Shown: positions 59,249-64,000 of the stretch, piece after piece | Layout: each line of letters begins with the position of its first letter | Position numbering within the stretch: the first letter of the stretch is position 1 | Source of the DNA: Dendrophyllia cribrosa | Taxonomy: Eukaryota > Cnidaria > Anthozoa > Scleractinia > Dendrophylliidae | Assembly (NCBI GenBank): GCA_024195265.1 | Contig: JAJLRJ010000006.1 | Span: 30,226,382 to 30,290,381 of the forward strand | DNA length: 64,000 bases | Reading direction: 5' to 3' | Position numbers and translations under genes: made by a program | Notes under the pieces: model-generated | Databases searched by the model: none | What the model saw: the letters and a program-made list of their open reading frames with translations, nothing else | Told to the model about the DNA's origin: nothing

Positions 59249-59650
59249 CTATAACAAACCAAAGAACTCACGTGTGGTATCATTTCTGTTTAAGATTCCA
59301 ACAATTGGAATTGGATTGTCTCTTTCGCCTCTTATTACGTTGTAACAAGTTACATTGAAAAATTTGATGTGGTAAAATCGACTTTCTTCTCTTTGTCCGT
59401 TTCTTTTGATTTCAATTCTTTCAAAGGAAAGCGTAAAACGTGAATGTTGAAGTACGAGTTCGAAGAAATCACGAAGGTAAGACTCTACCATGAATTTTTC
59501 CGTATGGTCATCTTCATGAATTGGATTGAACACATGCACATTCAAATGAATTCTGATGGATCGAAATGGTTGACCTTCTCCATTGAGGTATTGTGAGTAT
59601 AGTGCTACCACAATTGCTTTGATTTGATATCTTTTACATTGCGGTAAATG
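59249..59650 (-). CDS. Alternative C-terminal module D (133 codons + stop)
   Basis: Opens at cgtttcttttcag (exon begins 59650) in phase 0 with the RING donor. There is no ATG near its start. The layout is a helix (QIKAIVVALYSQYL), a strand (RSIRIHLNVHVF), a helix (YLRDFFELVLQ), then strands (FTLSFERIEIKRNG, RFYHIKFFNVTCYN). Ends with TAG at 59249-59251, which also forms the acceptor for module E. A good-looking gtgagt (about 59275) lies close to its end, but any intron from it would be only ~23 nt. Unknown family; similar in order of secondary structure to modules B, C and E. Confidence 0.55.
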   Translation of the reverse strand, partial: HLPQCKRYQIKAIVVALYSQYLNGEGQPFRSIRIHLNVHVFNPIHEDDHTEKFMVESYLRDFFELVLQHSRFTLSFERIEIKRNGQREESRFYHIKFFNVTCYNVIRGERDNPIPIVGILNRNDTTREFFGLL

Positions 59651-59685
59651 CTGAAAAGAAACGAACAAAGAGAAAAATCAATTAT

Positions 59686-60072
59686 CTACCGTTGTACAGT
59701 GCCCCATCGGTTGTTCACTCTTCTTGTTATCATTCCATTGAATTGAAAAGACATTCGGTTTAAATCGAATTCATAATAAGCTTGATTCGCATTTATTAAG
59801 CTTACATAGTGCATTATTCTTATGAAACGAATTCTTTCAGTTTCAGTTTGATTTAAAATTTCTAAAAATCCCAAATCGAACCAAGTTCCAAGTTCTCCTC
59901 TCCATTCTACCGGACCTACTACTACAAATTCAATGAAAACTGTAATTCTGCGAAAAGTATCATCCGTATAAGACGGTAATGTTGAAGCTTCAAGTCCAAC
60001 TTCAATCATGGTTACCAACTGATTGTAGAATGAATCAAGGTTGATTATTGGTATTGGAACGATTTCACTCAT
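59686..60072 (-). CDS. Alternative C-terminal module C (128 codons + stop)
   Basis: Opens at cattctttttcag with ATG as the first codon of the exon (60072), in phase 0 with the RING donor, so it could be made either as a fusion or on its own. The same frame is open back to another ATG at 60114, which overlaps the end of module B. The layout is a helix (SFYNQLVTMIEVGL), a strand (RRITVFIEFVVVG), a helix (WFDLGFLEILNQ), then strands (RIRFIRIMHYVSLIN, AYYEFDLNRMSFQFN). Unknown family. Ends TAG at 59686. Confidence 0.55.
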   Translation of the reverse strand: MSEIVPIPIINLDSFYNQLVTMIEVGLEASTLPSYTDDTFRRITVFIEFVVVGPVEWRGELGTWFDLGFLEILNQTETERIRFIRIMHYVSLINANQAYYEFDLNRMSFQFNGMITRRVNNRWGTVQR

Positions 60073-60092
60073 CTGAAAAAGAATGAACAACT

Positions 60093-60530
60093 TTAGAGAC
60101 GCCAAGTTGACCATTGAGATTCAATGGAATCTCTTTTGGTAAGAATGGAGTTCATGTAGCAGTGACAATGAGCAATATTGATTCTGTGATATCCGATCCA
60201 GTTTTCTGTTCCTAGAGGTTCATCGTAAGGTATTTGAACAAATTGAATTTCATAATCAAAATTTCTTTCTCTTTCATCTTCGTCTTCGATAGCATCATAC
60301 TGATGGAAACCGAAAACCCATTTGAATACTTCAATAATGTATCCTTCGAAATCGGCAAAGTCTCTTGCTTCTGCGAAAATGACAATATTGAGAAAATTTT
60401 CAATTGGCCACGGATTGAATTCGGTTTCAGTTAATTGATAGATTAACATATGAAGAAGTTGAGTGATTGGCGATATTTGATATAATTGATACTCTTGTCG
60501 CGCATGGGGACCAAATTCCCTCAGATAAAT
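60093..60530 (-). CDS. Alternative C-terminal module B (145 codons + stop)
   Basis: Opens at gatttttttttag (exon begins 60530); the in-frame TAG at the acceptor shows the frame cannot extend upstream unspliced. It is in phase 0 with the RING donor. The first in-frame ATG is 27 codons in and is preceded by an out-of-frame ATG, which argues for splicing to an upstream coding exon. The layout is a helix (ITQLLHMLIYQL), a strand (FLNIVIFAE), a helix (YIIEVFKWVFGF), an acidic loop, then strands (YEIQFVQIPY, WIGYHRINIAHCHCY). Unknown family. Ends TAA at 60093. Confidence 0.55.
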   Translation of the reverse strand: MYLREFGPHARQEYQLYQISPITQLLHMLIYQLTETEFNPWPIENFLNIVIFAEARDFADFEGYIIEVFKWVFGFHQYDAIEDEDERERNFDYEIQFVQIPYDEPLGTENWIGYHRINIAHCHCYMNSILTKRDSIESQWSTWRL

Positions 60531-60541
60531 CTAAAAAAAAA

Positions 60542-60946
60542 TCAAATATCATATAGATGGTAACTGTTATCAAAGGAATCTTCAGCATCACTATCACTGC
60601 TACTGTCACTGCTACTACTGTACCATCCACGATCCTCCTCAATACCCATTATATTAAACAATCTTTCAAATTGTAATTCTCTATAATTTCTGGCTCTTCT
60701 TGTGTTTGTTAATCTTTCTCTTATTCTACTGTTACTACTATTGTTACTACTATTGTTGCCGAATCTTCTTCTCATATAATAGCTCATTAATAAGGCATTT
60801 TTTAAATTACTTGCGTTCCTTATTTCTTGATGATAATGGTATGTAAGAAATTGCCATTCATTACGAAAATGAAGTATTTCGATTGTATCTTGGATGTGTC
60901 GAATGAGAAACTGTTGTTCACAGGTATTCAGGAACATCGTCAACTC
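60542..60946 (-). CDS. Alternative C-terminal module A (134 codons + stop)
   Basis: Opens at gaattattttcag (exon begins 60946), in phase 0 with the RING donor across a 131-nt intron. The first in-frame Met is at codon 4. It is helical and basic, followed by Asn/Ser repeats, an Arg-rich stretch and a Ser/Asp tail (SSSSDSSSDSDAED); it does not share the helix-strand layout of B-E. A second acceptor (tttgttttttcag, exon begins 61004) would instead append a ~28-residue tail in another frame. Unknown function. Confidence 0.55.
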   Translation of the reverse strand, partial: ELTMFLNTCEQQFLIRHIQDTIEILHFRNEWQFLTYHYHQEIRNASNLKNALLMSYYMRRRFGNNSSNNSSNSRIRERLTNTRRARNYRELQFERLFNIMGIEEDRGWYSSSSDSSSDSDAEDSFDNSYHLYDI

Positions 60947-61017
60947 CTGAAAATAATTCAAGGTTGCGTATCATTCGTCTGAACAGTTGAATATTGTGTG
61001 TAAACTGAAAAAACAAA

Positions 61018-61437
61018 TTAATATAATCTTAACATCATTTCTTGTCGAATAAAGTTATTCATTTTATTTTCACTTACGTTCGACAATTGTTGTCGGAGTT
61101 CATCGGAGTTGAGGAGTGTTCGCAATCTGTCCACCACTTCAGCATTTGAGAGGAGTTCTTGACGTTCCTCAGACTCTGCACCCCTTATTGCTGCTCTTTG
61201 CATGGCTGTCGGTACTTGTCTGCACATGGCACATTGTTGATTGTGACGAAGAGCATCCCATTCTTTTTGGCAACTTGTATGAACAAACTGGTGACAACAA
61301 TTAAGACGTTGCACGTTTCTTGTGTTACAGCAGTAATCGTCTGCTAAACAAAAGTGACACTTGAAAGTTGTATCTGGGAATTCAGGTTCCTTCTTTTGAA
61401 GTCTCAAACTTCTTCTTCTCATGTTTGGTTCGGCCAT
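61018..61437 (-). CDS. RING-H2 protein: constant 5' exon with splice donor
   Basis: Starts at ATG 61437. Residues 7-16 are strongly basic (RRRSLRLQKK), a likely nuclear signal. The RING-H2 finger has ligands C27, C30, C47, H49, H53, C56, C69 and C72, the spacing of E3 ubiquitin ligases. A helical region rich in Glu/Leu/Arg follows (residues ~85-120). After codon 120 a perfect donor, AAC|GTAAGT, lies at 61078/61077. If unspliced, the frame ends 19 codons later with TAA at 61018. Five downstream exons are in phase 0 with this donor, so the exon may supply one E3 module to several different C-terminal partners. TATA and CRE sites lie just upstream. The RING fold is well supported; ligase activity is inferred. 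Confidence 0.75.
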   Translation of the reverse strand: MAEPNMRRRSLRLQKKEPEFPDTTFKCHFCLADDYCCNTRNVQRLNCCHQFVHTSCQKEWDALRHNQQCAMCRQVPTAMQRAAIRGAESEERQELLSNAEVVDRLRTLLNSDELRQQLSNVSENKMNNFIRQEMMLRLY

Positions 61438-61475
61438 CTTCTGAAAGTGGTGAAAAAATGAGCGATGCGACCTTT

Positions 61476-61501
61476 CTTTTATAGAGGGGGTGATGACGTC
61501 A
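61476..61501 (-). promoter_or_regulatory. RING gene core promoter: CRE + TATA
   Basis: tgacgtca (61494-61501) lies 9 nt upstream of ctataaaag (about 61477-61485). An initiator-like tcatttttt follows about 23 nt downstream, 20-odd nt before the ATG at 61437. This arrangement fits RNA polymerase II initiation with a very short leader. Confidence 0.65.
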
Positions 61502-61572
61502 GCATATAGAAAAGGGGGGATACCCCCCCATCCCCCCGGTCTTTTCCAGTCCCCTCTCGGATTTTTCCCCTC

Positions 61573-61623
61573 TTTTAAAAAAGGGAGTTCATACATTTTT
61601 TTTTTGTTGCATTGACAGAAGCG
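61573..61623 (+). promoter_or_regulatory. Probable promoter of the rightward gene
   Basis: tcttttaaaaaag (61571-61583) could act as a weak TATA element, with an initiator-like ttcatacattttt about 15 nt on and the ATG at 61624. The CRE at 61494-61501 is shared, head to head, with the RING gene. Inference only. Confidence 0.35.
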
Positions 61624-62112
61624 ATGTCGAGACGAGTTCCTTTGGGAGATTTGAGTTCACACTTGAATGATGGCGAATGGACTGTTCAGAACATTGCAAG
61701 AATGCTACCAATTTATCCCGACACAGTTTGGATAACAAGAAATACCGATGAAAGATATTGGGGGATTTTTAAAGAGTATCATTACATTACCACGATGAAG
61801 AGAAGAAAAGATTTGGAGAAATGTATTCATTTTTTCTGGAGTTGTTTGGAAGACATTGAGAACCGATTTGTGAATCCAAACAGGGAACTTTTGGTTTTTG
61901 ACCAATATTTCAAACGAAGATTTTTTCCCTTGATTATCAAGAGGTTTTCTCCTCACTTAGAAGAGTCGACTTGGCCCATTGGGAGAGATTGTTTTATGCG
62001 ACTAAAAGACATTGTGGAGAAACGTCCACAACTGCGAACGAAAGCGTGGAACAGAATTGTGGAATATTTCGATCAAAATGACATTGTTTTGAAGTTCCTT
62101 GGAAGCTTGTAA
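61624..62112 (+). CDS. Unknown 162-residue protein
   Basis: An uninterrupted frame from ATG 61624 to TAA 62112. The protein is rich in Arg, Lys, Phe and Trp and is predicted mostly helical: KRRKDLEKCIHFFWSCLEDI, FDQYFKRRFFPLIIKRF, and WPIGRDCFMRLKDIVEK. It has no signal peptide, membrane segment or recognised motif. It is transcribed away from the RING gene and its own AATAAA lies about 60 nt after the stop. It is the only rightward gene in the compact element. It could be a DNA-binding or structural protein; no function can be assigned. Confidence 0.6.
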   Translation: MSRRVPLGDLSSHLNDGEWTVQNIARMLPIYPDTVWITRNTDERYWGIFKEYHYITTMKRRKDLEKCIHFFWSCLEDIENRFVNPNRELLVFDQYFKRRFFPLIIKRFSPHLEESTWPIGRDCFMRLKDIVEKRPQLRTKAWNRIVEYFDQNDIVLKFLGSL

Positions 62113-62169
62113 AAGAAGAGACTGATTCATTTTCATGTTTTTTTATTCATGTTTTGAAAAAATACAATG

Positions 62170-62187
62170 TTAATAAAACTTTTATTG
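62170..62187. terminator. Back-to-back poly(A) signals
   Basis: aataaaacttttatt holds AATAAA on the plus strand (for the 61624 gene) and on the minus strand (for the operon). On the minus strand the TAA stop codon of the last operon gene lies inside the AATAAA. Transcripts from both sides therefore end within about 20 nt of each other. Confidence 0.7.
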
Positions 62188-62601
62188 AATGAAACGATTC
62201 CACTTGAATAAACGATCTATTTCATCATGAGTAAAACATAAATACTCATAATCAAAGATACCTGTCCCTTTTGAAATATGACACGAGAAAATGGTCACAT
62301 AAAGTTCCAGCACTGCTTCAGTGGGTCTCAATACTTTCCAGAAAAAGTCTTCGTTTATGAAACGAAAATCTCTTTTGAGTTCCAGCAGTTCGTTTGGCAT
62401 CACTCTCCGTCGGTTTTCTACGGTAGCAAAGGAAATAGATTTCAAATTTATTCGAACGTGTTCTTTCAAATTGTCTTGATACTTCATCCATTCTTCGGAA
62501 AAAGCAAAAGCTGAAGGGGGTGTCAAATGTTCTGGGTCGTTGCACAAAAGTTCACAACAAATGCACCATACCCACTGCCTTTTCCAATTGTTGCTTTGCA
62601 T
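62182..62601 (-). CDS. Operon gene 5: unknown 139-residue protein
   Basis: ATG at 62601 lies one base after the stop of gene 4 (TGA-A-ATG). An earlier in-frame ATG at 62637 would overlap gene 4 by 35 nt and add 12 residues. The protein starts with a Trp/Cys cluster (WKRQWVWCICCELLC), then an acidic/basic helical middle, and a C-terminal part with alternating hydrophobics (AVLELYVTIFSCHIS, then YEYLCFTHDEIDRLFKW). The N-terminal cysteines might bind metal. No family was recognised. Its stop codon is part of the poly(A) signal. Confidence 0.6.
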   Translation of the reverse strand: MQSNNWKRQWVWCICCELLCNDPEHLTPPSAFAFSEEWMKYQDNLKEHVRINLKSISFATVENRRRVMPNELLELKRDFRFINEDFFWKVLRPTEAVLELYVTIFSCHISKGTGIFDYEYLCFTHDEIDRLFKWNRFIQ

Positions 62602-62602
62602 T

Positions 62603-62791
62603 TCATCCTGAATGTTTTTGTCCGCAATCACATACATCTTTGGACAAGATGTTGATTTCAGTGAGAGCTTCTAAGTAACAATCATAGGCGATTTCTCGTG
62701 TACTTTTTCCTTTGCCGAGTTCTTTTAGAATACGACCTCGTAAATAGTCTTTGTAAGTTTTGAAATTAAGCTCCTCGCAGTTATCAGCCAT
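62603..62791 (-). CDS. Operon gene 4: 62-residue protein, paralogous to gene 3
   Basis: ATG 62791 overlaps the stop of gene 3 by 8 nt (ATGGCTGA). It is a helical protein with YLRGRILKELGKGKSTREI and DCYLEALTEIN, ending in a Cys pair (CDCG). It resembles gene 3 in length and in the pattern Y-L-x-x-R-(I/V) ... G-x-(S/T) ... L-E-x-x-x-E, suggesting an ancient tandem duplication. Function unknown. Confidence 0.55.
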   Translation of the reverse strand: MADNCEELNFKTYKDYLRGRILKELGKGKSTREIAYDCYLEALTEINILSKDVCDCGQKHSG

Positions 62792-62981
62792 CAACTTCTC
62801 TTGTAACGTTATTAATTGTTTGATTGTCTAACCCAAGTGCCTCTCCAAAGTCCTCCAACCAATGAGTATAGCACTGACTGAAAGTGTAACCTGCTGCAAT
62901 ACCCCTTTTGACTCTTTCTTCAAGGTAGGCTTCCTCTGAAGCAAAATTGTCTGGTCTCAAGTCTCGGTAATAGTCTTTCAT
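62784..62981 (-). CDS. Operon gene 3: 65-residue protein, paralogous to gene 4
   Basis: ATG 62981 shares a 4-nt ATGA overlap with the stop of gene 2. An upstream in-frame ATG at 63050 also exists and would add 23 residues overlapping gene 2. Helical, acidic: YLEERVKRGIAAGYTFSQC, then HWLEDFGEALGL. No motif was recognised. Confidence 0.55.
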   Translation of the reverse strand: MKDYYRDLRPDNFASEEAYLEERVKRGIAAGYTFSQCYTHWLEDFGEALGLDNQTINNVTREVDG

Positions 62982-63202
62982 AATGACTCTTGTCTCTTTT
63001 GTTTCGCTGCTTTTATAGCTTTTCTTTGCAAGTGATTTGCATGAAGCCATGCTCGCAGTTTTATACGTTTTTTTTGAAAGATTGACAACCTTGTTGCAAT
63101 TTCATCTTCGTCTGTGATTGGTTCTCGCTCAATGACGAAACGATTTTCTTGAACAGGAAAAACGACTTCAATTTGAGGCAAAAACTGAACTCTTTTTTCC
63201 AT
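62978..63202 (-). CDS. Operon gene 2: 74-residue basic protein
   Basis: ATG 63202 lies three bases after the SLOG stop codon. The N-terminal half is mixed strand-like (VQFLPQIEVVFPVQENRFVI). The C-terminal half is a long basic helix rich in Arg/Lys/Ala (FQKKRIKLRAWLHANHLQRK...), compatible with nucleic-acid binding. Stop overlaps the next ATG (ATGA). No family was recognised. Confidence 0.55.
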   Translation of the reverse strand: MEKRVQFLPQIEVVFPVQENRFVIEREPITDEDEIATRLSIFQKKRIKLRAWLHANHLQRKAIKAAKQKRQESL

Positions 63203-63205
63203 TTT

Positions 63206-63931
63206 TCAAATTGTGAAATTGTCAAGATTGCTACAGATATCTTCTACTTGTTTTTCTAGGCAGAAAGTTCGTCTGAACAAATTTCGAATTTCTTGTTGAG
63301 TTTCAGCAGAAATGATCCTTGAGCCAACTATGGCGCTTGTTTTATGAAGAACAGGGTAATGTTGTCGAGGCGGAACATGCCTGTTTAAAGGAGACCAACC
63401 AACGGATCCTAGTGGTACAAAACGGAAATCTTTGATCCATTTTTGATTCTCATCCCAATGGTAATGAACCGCTTCATACCACTGCTTGGTATTTACATCG
63501 TAGACGGTCACATTTTTGTGATTGTCTATCGCCATTTGAACAGACCAGCCAGTTCCTCCTTTCATACTTTTCATGTTTGGCACCAATTCTCCAAAAGCAA
63601 AAACATGGGTCACATCTTTAATTATGTGGTAATTTCGTTGCAGCAGTTGTTGAAAATAAATGTTCTTCGATTGGGAGGAGAGATTTCTTTTTAAGGTTTC
63701 GTTGGCTTTTTGAATGAAAGGGTCGGCTTCCTTCAATTCTTCATTCGTGAGAGGGGTAACCGTTCTTGCTCTTGGATGGGTTGGTCCAACTTTTATATTC
63801 ACCTTAAACCCCATCTGTAAAGCATAGTCTTCAGCTGTCTGATCAGTTCCTTTGCACCCTCCTGTGTACAATTGAAAATCGTTCCCAATGGGAAGATTCA
63901 TGTATTCGTCTCTCCAAATGTAGCTCTCCAT
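63206..63931 (-). CDS. Operon gene 1: SLOG/DprA-like nucleotide-binding protein
   Basis: ATG 63931 is the first Met downstream of the promoter; 241 residues. A Rossmann-like SLOG fold (the family of DprA, YspA and LOG lysine-decarboxylase-like proteins) is suggested by YTGGCKGTDQTAED (residues 22-35), the GGxxGxD nucleotide loop with a following A-E pair; by a strand, THVFAFGEL (108-116); and by a second glycine loop, KGGTGWSVQMAID (124-136), followed by a strand (NVTVYDV). SLOG proteins bind nucleotide-derived ligands such as NAD-related or cyclic ADP-ribose molecules and some cleave them. The C-terminal ~80 residues are unfamiliar. It is the first and largest gene of the minus-strand cluster. 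The ligand is unknown. Confidence 0.65.
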   Translation of the reverse strand: MESYIWRDEYMNLPIGNDFQLYTGGCKGTDQTAEDYALQMGFKVNIKVGPTHPRARTVTPLTNEELKEADPFIQKANETLKRNLSSQSKNIYFQQLLQRNYHIIKDVTHVFAFGELVPNMKSMKGGTGWSVQMAIDNHKNVTVYDVNTKQWYEAVHYHWDENQKWIKDFRFVPLGSVGWSPLNRHVPPRQHYPVLHKTSAIVGSRIISAETQQEIRNLFRRTFCLEKQVEDICSNLDNFTI

Positions 63932-63965
63932 CTCCACCTGCAAGAAAAATGAAAAAACACAGCAG

Positions 63966-63990
63966 TTATATAAGAGAAAAAGCTGACGTA
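63966..63990 (-). promoter_or_regulatory. Operon core promoter: CRE-like + TATA
   Basis: tgacgta (63984-63990) lies 10 nt upstream, in minus sense, of ttatataa (63966-63973). An initiator-like tcatttttc follows about 22 nt downstream and the ATG (63931) is some 20 nt beyond that. The grammar and spacing match the RING promoter. Confidence 0.6.
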
Positions 63991-64000
63991 AGACAAAAAA

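Noticed and set aside
58496..60946. Modules A-E as one linear multi-exon gene
   Set aside because: No phase-compatible donors are seen at the ends of modules A-D that would give introns of plausible length (the D-E candidate would be 23 nt), and each ends in its own stop codon.
58496..60946. Modules A-E as separate mRNAs made by spliced-leader trans-splicing
   Set aside because: Modules B, D and E lack an in-frame ATG near the acceptor, so a leader without coding sequence would not yield their proteins. Not excluded for C.
62182..63943. Bacterial contamination as the source of the operon-like cluster
   Set aside because: TATA/CRE promoters, AATAAA signals, a linked RING gene with a GTAAGT donor and no ribosome-binding sites all point to a eukaryotic or eukaryotic-virus context.

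Overview
This window looks like transposon-rich nuclear DNA of an invertebrate animal, most likely an anthozoan cnidarian (coral or anemone). The reasons are introns with GT...AG borders, many decayed transposon families of the kinds common in coral genomes (hAT with a CGG-binding-protein-like N-terminus, Tc1/mariner, DIRS-like tyrosine-recombinase retroelements, Tx1/L1 and CR1/Jockey-type LINEs), abundant palindromic MITEs, and almost no conventional host genes. The species assignment is inference; no marker gene is present.

Layout. 0-1.3 kb: a ~725-bp tandem duplication. 3.1-6.2 kb (minus): a broken Ulp1/C48-type peptidase next to a broken hAT transposase. 6.9-7.5 kb: short repeats, including a dense TAACGG cluster. 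8.4 kb: a PIF1/Helitron helicase scrap. 10.6-11.9 kb (minus): two exons of a BEN-domain-like gene with an in-frame stop and a MITE in its intron. 12.8-14.3 kb (plus): two exons of a Myb/SANT-like gene. 15.4-20.8 kb: remains of a DIRS-like element carrying a fossil HUH/superfamily-3-helicase replication protein and a dead Tc1/mariner. 21.0-21.6 kb: an OTU-type protease-like ORF. 22.9-26.2 kb: an L1-like LINE with a secondary insertion. 26.7-32.5 kb: a large inverted repeat (arms ~1.5 kb) around a 2.7-kb spacer. 32.6-39 kb: Crypton-like, SINE and LINE fragments. 40.1-45.6 kb (minus): a nearly full-length but frameshifted Tx1-type LINE lying against a second LINE (45.6-47.5 kb). 48.1-52.3 kb (plus): a five-exon integrase-core gene whose introns hold three MITEs. 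55.5-58.25 kb (minus): a DIRS/Ngaro-like element (Gag zinc finger, RT-RNase H with one stop codon, apparently intact tyrosine recombinase).

The most unusual region is 58.4 kb to the right edge. It is AT-rich, gene-dense and built like a compact virus-like element. On the minus strand a 120-residue RING-H2 exon ends in a perfect GTAAGT donor and is followed by five long open reading frames. Each opens at a pyrimidine-tract AG acceptor, and each is in phase 0 with the donor. At least three of the five have no usable start codon near their beginning. The simplest reading is one constant RING exon spliced alternatively to several C-terminal modules, four of which share a predicted helix-strand-helix-strand layout. 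To the right, five minus-strand genes (first a SLOG/DprA-like nucleotide-binding protein, then four small unknown proteins) are packed with stop/start junctions of +3, -4, -8 and +1 nt, like a bacterial operon. A plus-strand gene between the two clusters shares a head-to-head regulatory region with the RING gene and converges on the operon at back-to-back poly(A) signals. RING and SLOG promoters share a CRE-like site 9-10 nt upstream of a TATA box. The element runs off the right edge, and no capsid, polymerase or integrase gene of its own is visible here.
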